Assembly (NCBI GenBank): GCA_021234155.1
Contig: JAJEKV010000010.1
Location: 22,468,833-22,532,832 of the forward strand
Direction of reading: 5' to 3'
DNA length: 64,000 bases
From: Isoetes taiwanensis
Taxonomy: Eukaryota; Streptophyta; Lycopodiopsida; Isoetales; Isoetaceae
In this document: positions 47,344 through 57,449 of the stretch, in pieces
Layout: each line of letters begins with the position of its first letter
Position numbering within the stretch: position 1 is the first letter of the stretch
Made by a program: the position numbers and the translations under genes
Notes under the pieces: model-generated
What the model was told of the DNA's origin: nothing
Database searches by the model: none
The model's input: the letters and a program-made list of their open reading frames with translations, nothing else

Positions 47344-47612
47344 ACGTAAAATCAAGGTAGCAGCAATTCAGCTGCGTCCATCAATCACGCCTCGCCACGT
47401 GTCACCTATTCTTTTCAAGAATGTCGAAGAAAATTTCAAGCAGCAAGGACGAGCGAAGTTTTACTGCGGCGTTCTTCCTGCGTTCTTCTTTCAACCGAAG
47501 ATTCTGAGTTTTCACCCCACATTCTAGAGCTTTCACCTCGAATTCTGGCCGATTCACCTCGCATTCTGGCAGATTTTACCTCGCTGAATTGCTGCTACCT
47601 TTGATTTCACGT
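47344..47612. repeat. Inverted-repeat element, family 2 (269 bp)
   Basis: ACGTAAAATCAAGGTAGCAG...CAATTCAG at the left and CTGAATTGCTGCTACCTTTG...CACGT at the right form terminal arms of about 28 bp with two mismatches. The interior (CACATTCTAGAGC, CACCTCGAATTCTGG, CACCTCGCATTCTGG) has short reiterations. Confidence 0.75.
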
Positions 47613-47614
47613 TT

Positions 47615-47718
47615 TAAGAATCACCTCTTACCTGTGATTCTGGTGTGTCAACGCCGCCTCTGCCTAACGGCGTCGGCAGCGTTTCCACACCAGAATCACA
47701 GGTAAGAGGTGATTCTTA
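47615..47718. repeat. Perfect 33-bp inverted-repeat hairpin, family 3 (104 bp)
   Basis: TAAGAATCACCTCTTACCTG...TTCTGGTGTG at the left is exactly complementary to the right arm ending GGTAAGAGGTGATTCTTA. A 38-bp GC-rich loop lies between. It directly abuts the family 2 element. TAGTACG occurs just left of family 2 (47340-47346) and again at 47725-47731, which could be a target duplication enclosing both. Confidence 0.85.
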
Positions 47719-47719
47719 T

Positions 47720-48307
47720 ATACATAGTACGCAATAATATCTTTACATGTGCTACTTCTTAACATTGTCCCAAACGTAATAACAAGCTTGACAAAATAAT
47801 TTGAGAAAATGAGAATTAAAGTAGTTATACATGTAATGTAATGGAAACAAACACGATATTCGTGCAATATTTTGCTTTGGTATTGTTTAACGGCAAAGCA
47901 CAACACTTAACAGCACAGTGTGACGCCATTTTCAAAAATTTGGTCATTGCTTTGCAACCTCATGTTGTGTCCACAAAGCAAGAACAAAAACATGCATGAC
48001 TTCAACTTAATATTGACGTCTATCTACTAAAGTGTTCTTAGTGCACAGCAATTCAGAGTTCAGTTCACATATATCTCACCACATCAGAATGCCACCTATG
48101 CAAAATAAGTAGATTCCCATTTGCGGTCTGACAAGCTCCATAACTTCTCATAAGATATCTGAAAAACATATAAAAATAAGAGCAAACAACATATACTGAA
48201 AACATATTATTGCAGAAATCGACATCCTTCAAATCATTCTCAAAATCCCTTCTCATCCATATAATCTTCCTAAAGAAATGGGGTCTGAGAAATTTAGATA
48301 CAAACCT
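47720..48307. other. Downstream flank and probable 3' UTR of RPB4
   Basis: No other gene is evident. The minus-strand 3' UTR of RPB4 must begin at 48307; its end is not defined. Confidence 0.4.
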
Positions 48308-49307
48308 TTATTCGAACTTCTTTATCCTAGCAAGATCTGCCAGCATATTTTCAATCTTTTCATCATCCAACCGACCCCTTCGCTGGCAAAAAGAAGCAAA
48401 AGGATTTAATACCTTCTGAAGCTTTTCCAATTCCTTCTGAACCTCCTCGATGATGCAATAAATATCCTACTACAATTCTACCCCGCAAAATTTTTATCAT
48501 TCTTCATTAATCTTGACTTTGCATGTTGTGCATTTATTAAATATATAGCACTACAGAAATTAAGAACATAAATAAATCTATCAACAATACCCCTATTGAT
48601 GGAACAAGAGCCTTCGCTTCTTCCAATGACTCGGGGCATAGGTTTCCAAGCACAGCAACCTATGCGCATGGAAAATTCTGAGGGACTCAGTCGAACAAAA
48701 AATTACTATGCTTAATTTTCTCACGATAAAGACAAAATACCTCAAATTCCGCAAGCTGGTTGCGGGTCAGCACTCTAGCCAACATGTCAAGGATACAAAG
48801 ATTGCATTTCTATAGATTGTTAATAAACTAAAGTAATAAAAATCAGGATACTCTCGGACTTGTTGCACCGCTTCTGGATTCTGATAGCGGCTAAACCTTT
48901 TCACATACTGTAGCGATTTTTCAAAAACCCTGCAGACAAGAACATCTCATAAACACCAGACAAGTATATAAGGTCAAAATTATTTTAAGAACTGTTATAA
49001 GACCCCTTCATGTCTCCCTTTTATTATCTCAAACTAACGCTGGCTTCAAGGCATTTTAGAAGTTATGAAACATGGCTTGCTTACGGTGATACTTGAGCGG
49101 CGAGATCCTCGTTGACGCTGTGCAGAGAATTAAATTTCTTTTCCAATATTATGGCTACCTCTGCGTTCATCAAGCATTTGGCCTTCTGGAAATCTACAAA
49201 TGCAAAGACGATAGTTTAGCATTAAACAATATGAAAAGGAATAGCAGTGCGTTCTTACCTTCACCCAGTTTAAGCTCGCTAGCATCTTCGTCCTCGTTTG
49301 CAGCCAT
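48308..49307 (-). CDS. NRPB4: DNA-directed RNA polymerase II subunit RPB4, six exons
   Basis: RPB4 pairs with RPB7 to form the stalk of RNA polymerase II in the nucleus and acts in initiation and RNA handling. Exons (complement): 49259-49307, 49085-49193, 48852-48929, 48741-48774, 48591-48659 and 48308-48382, giving 137 codons and stop TAA, the family's length. The product starts MAANEDEDASELKLGE and has FQKAKCLMNAEVAIILEKKF, the RPB7-contacting N-terminal part. FEKSLQYVKRFSRYQNPEAV, then VLTRNQLAEFEVAVLGNLCP and LDDEKIENMLADLARIKKFE form the HRDC-like helical domain. The frame joins cleanly only if intron 3 is spliced with U12-type signals. An alternative acceptor at 48466/48467 would add 28 in-frame codons to the last exon. 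It is probably constitutively expressed. Confidence 0.93.
48775..48851 (-). other. Putative U12-type (minor spliceosome) intron of RPB4
   Basis: The 77-nt intron begins GTATCCTGA, against the U12 donor consensus RTATCCTTT. It holds TATCCTTGACA near its end, matching the U12 branch site TTCCTTRAC, with the branch A about 13 nt before TTGGCTAG|AGTG. The reading frame (GTC-CGA-GA|A-GTG-CTG) and the conserved protein support this acceptor. The only other plausible AG (CTATAG) gives a frameshift. Confidence 0.75.
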
Positions 49308-49319
49308 GCTCTCCCGCTC

Positions 49320-50394
49320 ACAGAATACCCTAATTATTATTTTTGTAAGGTAAAGACTTTGGGTCTGCTTCTCGATGGTAAAGAATTATCCTGTTTCTTT
49401 ATTGCACAAAGTTTATAGCGACGAATTTTTTTCCCCAATTCTCCTACAAATATGCTTTTGGGATATCCTTCATTGATGCTTTCTTCTAAGATTGACACGT
49501 ACTTTTCGGAGGAAAAAATAGAGCTTTAAAAAATGTGGGAAAAAGAACAAAAAAAAGACGGGTTTGGGGGGCGCACTGCTCTTGCCATGGTGTTGGAATT
49601 GTCTTGCTTGCTATGGCGCCCTGCACTGCCATTGTCAGAGCAGGGAAACGACACAAGCTCAGCATAGCCGACAGAGCTATTTGGGGTCCGTAGAAACTCC
49701 GACAGAGGTATTTGTGATCTGCAAATATTTTGAACCCTAAATCTTTTGGTTTGCAGCCGAAGTTCTTCAACGGAGGTGCTAGTGGTTTTCACGGGCTGGT
49801 AAGGAGGCGCTGATGTTTCAGTTGGAGACGGAGAAAAAGAGTCGCTTTCTTTTGAAATAGAATCTTCTAAAATAGAGCCGCTTGCTTGGTTTGCAGCCAA
49901 CGTTCTTCAATGAAGGCTCATAAGATAATGGTAGATGTGTTGCAATGCCACGATTTGAGCTGTAGGTTAAGATCATGATCAAGAAAAATGTTAATAACAA
50001 ATTTCTGTGGATCACTACTAAGGAAGTCACTCTCAGCTTTCACGGCAGTTAGACTGAGGCTCCTTCCATAACACCAAACACACATTCTTTCTTCTTTTGG
50101 GATGGATCAATTCGACTGAAAATGGACACGGTCTTATCTCTATTTCTCTGATCACCAATATGTCCTGCATATTCTATTCTATTCTATTCACCAAGCAGGT
50201 CCTTTCCCCCTTGATCATTTTATGTACATTGATCATTTATTAAGAGACTGGTGATAGTGTATTCGAAACGGCCCAAGGTTGCTAGAGATCTTTCCAGTGG
50301 AAATAATTATTATACTAGTGTATGAGCATTGATACAGCCAATTCAACAAGTGCAGCCAATGCACTGCAACCGGTTCATATAATGCAACAAATGC
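49320..50394. other. RPB4 upstream flank; one unassigned frame
   Basis: The RPB4 promoter should lie just right of 49307. A minus-strand frame at 49526-49900 (about 120 codons, starting MAANQASGSILEDSISKESD) has Ser/Thr-rich composition. It contains a partly duplicated stretch: TTTGGTTTGCAGCC recurs near 49746 and 49888. It is not assignable to a family and may be an untranslated or decaying segment. Confidence 0.35.
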
Positions 50395-50812
50395 ACAACC
50401 AACACACAACTACCATTAGCATTATTAACAAAAACCATTGCATCAATGCATCTAAATTAAAATCCCCCTGAAATGCCCTTTGGTTTGGGTGCATATCCAC
50501 ACGGGGGGTTACGTAGGACAGCGAGAGCCCCTAAAAATTTACAATACATGTACAAAATTAACACCATTAAGTACATTCTCTCAAACCTTATAGTATTTTG
50601 CAAACCTCAATATACAGTATACAAAAACTTGTACAGGCATACCCCACAAACGAGGATCGCTATGTACAGTTCCGACCGCTCTCAGTGCCCGAAGTAACCC
50701 CCCGTGTGAATATGCACCTAAACCAAAGGGGGTTTCAGGGGGGTTTTAATTTAAATGCGTTGGATGCAATGGTTTTTGTTAATAATGCTAATGGTAGTTG
50801 TGTGTTGGTTGT
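50395..50812. repeat. 418-bp foldback element with TIRs of about 125 bp
   Basis: The left end ACAACCAACACACAACTACC reappears inverted at the right end, GGTAGTTGTGTGTTGGTTGT. The arms run through ATTATTAACAAAAACCATTG, CCCCCTGAAA and CACACGGGGGGTTAC with few mismatches. The central part of about 170 bp is unpaired. No transposase is present, so it is non-autonomous. No flanking target duplication was clear. Confidence 0.85.
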
Positions 50813-50819
50813 CATATTA

Positions 50820-51850
50820 AAAAAAAATTGGGCCCTTCGGGCCCTAACTAAAGCAAACATAGGTAAACTTTATGTGTTTTGGTTGCTACACTGATATCAT
50901 GCACTTGAACAATTATTTCCTTGTAGCTTGTTATCACATCCGAGGAGATCCATATTAATTTAATATACTAGTGGAGTCTCCAAACTAAATATTTGTAAAC
51001 CATGCACTTGAACAATTATATTAAACTTGAGAATTCACCATGTCATTGTGTCGAATGGAATGGAGTGAAATGGAATACAATTATATTAAACTTGAGAATT
51101 CACCTTGTCATTGTGTCGAATGGAATGGAATGGAATGGAATGGAATGGAATGGAATGGAATGTTTTATATTAACATTAATAAAGGAAATGTCTAAAAAGC
51201 AAATGTCTGTACAATAACCTCTCCTACTTGTTTCCTCATCAAGAACCTCCCTAGCTTGTTCCAAAGCAATAAATGTGTCAATGTATTATCTGATTGTCCC
51301 AAAGCATTTCAACTTTTGTTTTTCTGAAGAAGCACGCATTTTCCTGAAGATGAGCAATGCTACTCCACCTTTATGAAGCAGAGCAATGCTTGATATGAAG
51401 CAGATCAATGCCTGAATAAACCCGCATACCCGCGTAAAGTCAATGATGTTTCACATCATCTTAAATAGAAAAACCTACATGCATAAGGCAGAAACATCTA
51501 CATGCATAAAGCTTTTCTGCCGTTGTGAGCAGATATGATGCCACATTGCAGCAAAAGCATATATTATGATGCCAGATTGCAGCAAAACTATACATTGTCT
51601 GGTAGTATCCTTCACCTATGAATCTATGTACAAATAGGCAAGGCTACGGACTTCCAAGAACATAAAGGAGAAGCAAAACCTGAGAAATCCATGAAAGAGA
51701 GAAAAATAAAGTTTAATGTTATTTATGGTCTGTTGTTCTCGACAATTTTTCATGCTTATGTGAAACAAAGGGAAAACAACAAAAAGTCAAATTAATAAGC
51801 ACATATGTCCTGTAGATTAGAAAAAAATAAGAAAATCGTAAGCTACTTGC
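50820..51850. repeat. Non-coding DNA with (GGAAT)n and a local duplication
   Basis: A 50-bp block starting near CAATTATATTAAACTTGAGA occurs at about 51011 and 51078. The second copy is followed by nine GGAAT units (51119-51162). Other short reiterations (CATCTACATGCATAA-like, GATGCCA-ATTGCAGCAAAA) are present. No gene. Confidence 0.6.
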
Positions 51851-51857
51851 TGCAGGT

Positions 51858-52610
51858 GATGTTGGAGACAGAGGATTAGGTGGTGGACCGGTCCCTGGCA
51901 AAACTGGAAGATTGCAGAGAACTACAGATAATCTTATTGCAACAAATCTGTTGGGCAAGGGATGATTCAGCCAAATTTTTAAAGCCAGGCTTGATGATGG
52001 GTCTTTTGCAGCAGTTAAACGTTTAGACAGTGAAGGAAAACAAACACAATACGAATTCCAGGTTAGTTTCTTACTTCTTTAATCTTCATTTCGCCCAAGA
52101 ATTCATTCCAGGCTTTAGGAAATATGTTGCTTTTTTTGCTGCTTACTTTTTACAGGGAGAAGTGGAGCTCATGAGCGCTATCAGACATGAAAATTTGGTG
52201 TCGCTTTTGAGATTCTGTACTCATGGAGAGCATAAGCTTTTAGTTTACGAATTCACACAAAATTACAGGATCTGTTCCCAGAAATTCCAAAAAAAATCAA
52301 TATATTCAAGAGGTAGATTTGTGGGTTGTTATTCTGACAATCTTATCAGTGCATGGCCTTCGAAAGGTTCGACCTTAAACTGGCATCTCTGCATGAAAGT
52401 TGCTCTTGAATCTGCAAGGTACTATCATTATCAGAGTCTGTGATATTGTAGATCCGGCAAACATGTTAATGGAGGAAAAACTAACGAATCGATTATTGTT
52501 CTTTCCCAAAACAGGGGCCTGGAAGTTTTGCATGGCCATTGCAATCCGCCTGTTATTCATCGTGATTTCAAATCCTCCAACATACTGTTGGATTGGATGC
52601 AGCTTTCGAT
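51858..52610 (+). pseudogene. Receptor-like protein kinase pseudogene (N-lobe to catalytic loop)
   Basis: Exon 1 (51858-52061) encodes a kinase entry region and a glycine-loop area where an in-frame TGA replaces the second glycine (NLLGKG-stop-FSQIF), then KARLDDGSFAAVKRLDSEGK with the ATP-binding lysine. Exon 2 (52156-52418) gives EVELMSAIRHENLVSLLRFC and HKLLVYEF with the conserved glutamate. An unusual insert of about 30 residues interrupts the hinge, then TLNWHLCMKVALESAR. Exon 3 (from 52515) reads [20 protein letters not shown], then SNILLD, the HRD catalytic loop, and stops before DFG. Introns 52062-52155 and 52419-52514 retain GT-AG, so it decayed from a spliced gene. It is related to plant receptor kinases that match the GGF-loop, VKRL and HRDFKSSN pattern. 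Confidence 0.85.
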
Positions 52611-52639
52611 GCCATGATATGGCCAATAAATGAATTAAT

Positions 52640-53250
52640 GCTTGATCTGTTACGCTTTATTTCTTTTCGATCGCCCATCACTGGGCAAGATCAAGATTTT
52701 TGCCTCTGTTGATACATTCCATTCGATTGCTCTGTCGAACCCAGTTCTTAATTCAAGCTGTTTCATCAAATTTTACCCAAAACCTAGCTAGACTTTAATC
52801 CTGCTTTCCATAGGTTTTTTCAAATTAAGCTTTTAGAACTCTATCAGTCCCTATTGGGCTTTTCTCTTTACCTCTAAATTTGTAAATCAACCATGCAATA
52901 TATTTTTAACATTTAAAGTCTATATGCACAAAGGGGACAATGTAAAAAGCTTATGCCAAGTCTGAATAAGCTTATGCTAAGAATGAATATGAGCAAGGTG
53001 GTGCTAAGGGGAAGATGTGAAAAGTTTAAGCTAAGAATAATTATATAATTTTGATTATCATCCATGTTCAAGACGTTTTTGTTACAAAATCTTGAGAATG
53101 CGAGGTAATTTCGTGCACCATGTCATTCTTGATGCAAAACAGATGGCAATAGTGCATGTTCATAGGATTTCTGCATGTTCTTTCGCATCTTAAGGATGTC
53201 CAGAATTGAGATCTATTCGACTTAGCACAAAACTTCTTTTGCAGCGGGTT
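52640..53250. other. No gene recognised
   Basis: Remnant kinase introns or 3' sequence may continue here, but no DFG or APE motif was found. A local reiteration of GCTTATGC and GCTAAGAATGAATA text occurs at 52948-53035. Confidence 0.35.
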
Positions 53251-53257
53251 GGAGAAG

Positions 53258-53310
53258 AGAAATGTTCGCGGCGGCCGCAAGGCCGCCGCGATAAATTTCT
53301 TGTAAAGTAT
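53258..53310. repeat. GC-rich hairpin next to ACAAGAAATTTAT (CACTA-like, inverted)
   Basis: TCGCGGCGGCC-GCAA-GGCCGCCGCGA makes an 11-bp stem. The minus strand reads TTACAAGAAATTTATCGCGG, closely matching 11708-11745. Two such copies suggest termini of a mobile family. Confidence 0.35.
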
Positions 53311-53389
53311 AATCATGTTACGTGGATATGTGATGTTGGTTGATCATGTTTGCTCCTCTTGTACAGGGAAGCCACTATTAGATGATGCT

Positions 53390-53730
53390 TCTAGCTAGAC
53401 CCCTTATTTTATGTTATATGCGGCCTGTGCATAAGAACTCACCTGGCTATGGGGACTATGGATTGACTGAGCACTACATAATGAGGATAGTGGCCAAATG
53501 GATGGGGGTCCCTGTGGAGCGCGGCTACTGGGGACCCATAGCGAGCTAGGTCTATGGCCGGTCACTTCGTGTGGGCCGGGCATGGGTCCGACACTCCCTG
53601 GATAAATGGTGCCGCCTTGATCCTTAGGAGTTGCAGGTGTTGGCCTGGCTCCTGTTTTGGGGAGTCCAGTCAGGGAAGAATCATGTGTTGCCACGATTCT
53701 CTAACTGCCCATGGAACCACTATCCCTCGC
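53390..53730 (+). repeat. Fragment of a chromovirus LTR related to 26140-26465
   Basis: Shared text in order: TGCGGC-CTGTGCATAAGAA, GGGCCGGGCATGGGTCCGAC followed by ACTCC, and CCCATGGAACCACT. It is diverged from both LTRs of the large element, so it comes from another copy or subfamily. It is truncated on both sides, on the right by the LTR starting at 53731. Confidence 0.8.
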
Positions 53731-54505
53731 TGTGACGTTCCAGCATAACATGTGGTCCCAATACGTATATTATACTGCCACGTCTTAACAAGGACTCCTG
53801 AGATAACAGAAGGTGAGAAACTACTATTCAATCTTCTTCTTCCTCTCCGCTGCTGTCTCTTAACAACAGTTAACTAGCCTGTTAAGAATGGCAGTCAAGG
53901 CACCCAAAAAAGGGTACATTGAAAATCAGCCTCCGCGCAAAAATAAGGGTCTCTACCTCCGAAATAGAGGGTGAGTTCCCCTACACCGATACATATGGCC
54001 ATGCCTACTGCCATTCCCCTACAAAATAGAAATTGGGGAGCGACTTTTCTTTTGATCCGAGGACAATTATTACAGTTGATTTGGCACTTGAAGAGCTCTT
54101 CTTTGGGTTCTTCTAAAGGCTATCCTGTAGATTCGATCAGAAACCCTGCGATATTTCTACCTGCGAAGAGTCCTACACCTGTGAAGATCTACCATATATT
54201 TACCTGTGAGGATCTAGGGCCTTGCAAAATCCGGCACTTGGCAATAATCCTGCACCTGTAAAGCTGCATCCATTTTTTCTCGAAGAAATCTGCAGTAGTC
54301 GAAATTCTAAAATAAAGCAGGTCAAAATCCTAAAACATATTGAGGATAGGTTGATCTGATAAGATCTGGATCGATGATGTGGATATCCCAATAGTCACAT
54401 GCCTTGGTAAAAGGCATGTCTGTACCTCTTGGTTAACTATTTGTAGCCACGGTTGGGGCTATTTCAACCAATCTCTTCTAATACATTCTATTCAGTTTTG
54501 TGACA
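53731..54505 (+). mobile_element. 775-bp LTR of a truncated LTR retrotransposon
   Basis: TGTGACGTTCC at the start and TTTTGTGACA at the end flank a 775-bp segment. A perfect tRNA-Met primer site follows with no spacer. No second LTR and no gag or pol follow, so only the 5' end of an element remains. The superfamily cannot be decided without pol; the primer type is common in Ty1/copia and also in Ty3/gypsy elements. Confidence 0.75.
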
Positions 54506-54517
54506 TGGTATCAGAGC
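54506..54517 (+). other. Primer-binding site TGGTATCAGAGC
   Basis: An exact match to the standard plant initiator-tRNA-Met primer site, directly after the LTR-terminal CA. Confidence 0.9.
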
Positions 54518-57420
54518 AGGAACCCTGATCTAGGGACCTGTGGAGAAGGAAAATCTGGTTGCCCGATAGGGTAGCCAGAGTATGGAAGAGTAGCAAAAGA
54601 ATGGAGGATCCTGGCATTGGAAAGAACAAAAGGAATCTTCAAAGGAAGTGGAAGAGGCAAATTTGTTGCAGATAGCAGTTGGTGAAGACGAGCAGACCAA
54701 GAATCGATTTGGTTGCTGCGCTCAGGAGGTCAGAAAAATTGGTTACGGCAAGAGTGGAAAAAATGAGGAGATAGTGTTCTAGTACTAAAGTTGAATGTGT
54801 ATATGAAGGCTCTAATTCACTCCTAGAGCAATGAACCTATGGAAAAGAACTTACCAATGTGCACATCAAACGCATGGGAACTGGAGAAGATAAAACTACG
54901 AGGAATGAAAATTAAGCATGCAAGCTCCATGACCGGAGGGTGAAGAGGCTTAAATCATAGTTCAAAGTCATGTTTTGACAATCAATTCAAATTGCTACTT
55001 CTATACAATAGAATACTTGATACCATAACTTTATGGGAATTGGCCCCTCTCCCTCCCTCGCTCCCTCCCTTCCTCTTCCCGAGAACGATAGCCATTTTGC
55101 AGACGATGAATGCATGAAAGTGAGGCCTAGTTACATTTATTGCGTCATGTGACTTTAAATATTTGCCCAAAAGTGCTATTGTTTTGCTTAAAAACTATAT
55201 AAGCTTGTCTGCAGGACATGTATTTATAATGCATATGAAGCATATGACTTTAGTTGAACGAGCTTCTACAAGCATCTTTGTTGTCTCAACCGATATAAAA
55301 GTTGTAAGTAGCCTCTTTGACCAGGTTTTAAGTATCTGTCATGCCAGAATACAAACAAATGAAATTTTCAGATTGATAGCAGTATTATGAATTTAGAATT
55401 GTTGGACAATTCAAGCTAGTCATTTTACCGTTCTTAACAGAACTTGGACCAGTATTTCTAGATGAAGAAGCAATATTGGCTACAGGAGTGGTAGTATTCC
55501 CATTTAGAGCAATCATATTAACAGCAGTGGGGCCGTAATGATGAAGGTAGTAGTAACGTTTGGACGATGAGCAGAAGAAGTGATAGCATGAGTACAAGGA
55601 GCAATATCGTAAGAAGTTTTGTCTGAGCTATAAAGTTAGCATCTCTCGCTATCCTATCGAATATCTCAAACTCGTGCTAACTCATGACATGTGGATTCTT
55701 GCAGTAAAGGAGTCAAAATCAACATAGACAAATTAATCTTGATTGATAATTGCATTCCTAACCAGCGGATCTTGCACAATGAATTTAACAATGCGTGAAT
55801 GATTATGGCTTTGTCTGACATCGTGCAATGCTTTGATAATATGTACAGAACCATGAAAATGCGTCTCTACTAGTACTTAATGTTTGAACCCACCCTGTCA
55901 GGTCCCCATCTTTTGCTTCTACTAGGTCACGCATAAGAACATTGTAACACGTGCATCTTCAATGTTGTTGTTGCAACTATAATTCTGGTACAATTCTTGA
56001 CAAAGTTTTGTTAAGAAGTTATACTACAAATTCCAAATGCTAAAAACCGTAATATGTGCAGCTCAACAGCCTCTATGCATTGGCAAAGGCTATGGTCGAA
56101 TGGAAGCAGGCCGAGCTGAAGTACCACATGAGTATGTCACGGAAGAAACTAAGCTAATTATGAGCTCAGGTACTGCGAAGTTATTGGCCCATTTTTGTGA
56201 TCGGGTATATGATATTACAAGACAACATGAATTAGTCAGATATATTAGGCTCTCTATTCTCTATTTAGTTCAGTTGACTTATCTGGGTTGGATTCCAAAA
56301 TTGCGGAAAATGTTGTCTAGACATATCCTAAACAAGTCATGCACTTCAGAGAAAAAATGTTTATAATGGTAAAAATGTTCATAATGGGGTTGGGTGTTGA
56401 TGTGTCTAATGATTAGAAAAAGAGATTGTGTTGTGATCATTCATTTACAAAGAACATATAGACCACTTTAGTTAGATTGCAGAGGCTCACATTTACAATG
56501 ATTTACATCACAATGTTGTATAACATGGACCACCTTGATTGGATTGTAGAGCCCACACGTTCATGTCAAACCAAGAATCAAAAACAAATTGGATGAATTG
56601 AAAACATACATTTGTTGCATATACAAGCTATCTCATCCCCTCTAGCTTTTTCTGACACTTGGTTAGATTTGTCCTTATGTATAAACTAGCCATGATGATA
56701 AACCCCAAGGCTAAAATACAAGCCTAGTGCGTAAAGACAACCAACCGCGGAGGAAGGTTGTAAAATGTCAGATGTAGTAGGGTCATCGCTAAAGTAGAAA
56801 GCACATGCATGCGATCCCACCTCATTTGGTCAAAATTATTAAGACTCAACTTGTTGGTCATGTTCTCTCGCAGCCTCCTCCTCAAAGAATTCATCGGTTC
56901 CTCTCAAAATGATGCAAATAAGAATGATGCAAATACGATGGTAATCGGCCTCACCATGAGGTTGACATAGAAAGCAACCAAAAACATATTACCAAAAGAA
57001 CTATCTAATTACCCGGTAATCGATGATGGGAGCGTCGATCGCATACATCCGGCTTTCATAATTTAACAGGGTGCCGGGGAGGAGCAAAATTCGATTATTG
57101 GATGTTTGCATTGGGTCTTGCAAAGGAACATGTGTGTTTGCAAACATCCGAAAATCATGAATCAAGAAAACCAGAAACTTTTAACTTAGGGAGGTAGCAA
57201 TCGTTCTGCAACCAAATTAAGACACTCACGTGATGCTGATCATACTCTGCAGACGGGTAACCAAACATCATATTTCCATGCTCTGCACCAGGATATAGAA
57301 CTGTTTGATCATTTCTGGGAACAGGTTTTGAGCGTGCAACTCACATCTTCTCTTTCCTGACCTCCCTCATTTTCTCAGGAGATATTTCTTCCTCTGATTG
57401 CTTCCTGAAAATAGTTTCGA
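54518..57420. other. Long interval: element leader remnant, then no recognised gene
   Basis: The first few hundred bases (54518-54980) look like a retrotransposon leader without gag. At 56037-56145, an acceptor-like ATATGTGCAG is followed by LNSLYALAKAMVEWKQAELK and YHMSMSRKKLS, which reads like a helical exon of an unknown gene. No partner exon was found. The remainder is AT-rich. Confidence 0.35.
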
Positions 57421-57449
57421 CGAATGGAAACAACCTTAGGAACAAATAG

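Noticed and set aside
48420-48466. A separate 54-nt cassette exon of RPB4
   Set aside because: The intron it would leave before the last exon is only 30 nt, too short to splice. The sequence is in frame with the last exon, so an alternative acceptor is the better model.
49526-49900. A second gene divergent from or overlapping the RPB4 promoter
   Set aside because: Ser/Thr-rich frame without domains or splice support, and it contains a partial internal duplication. It is kept only as an unassigned stretch.
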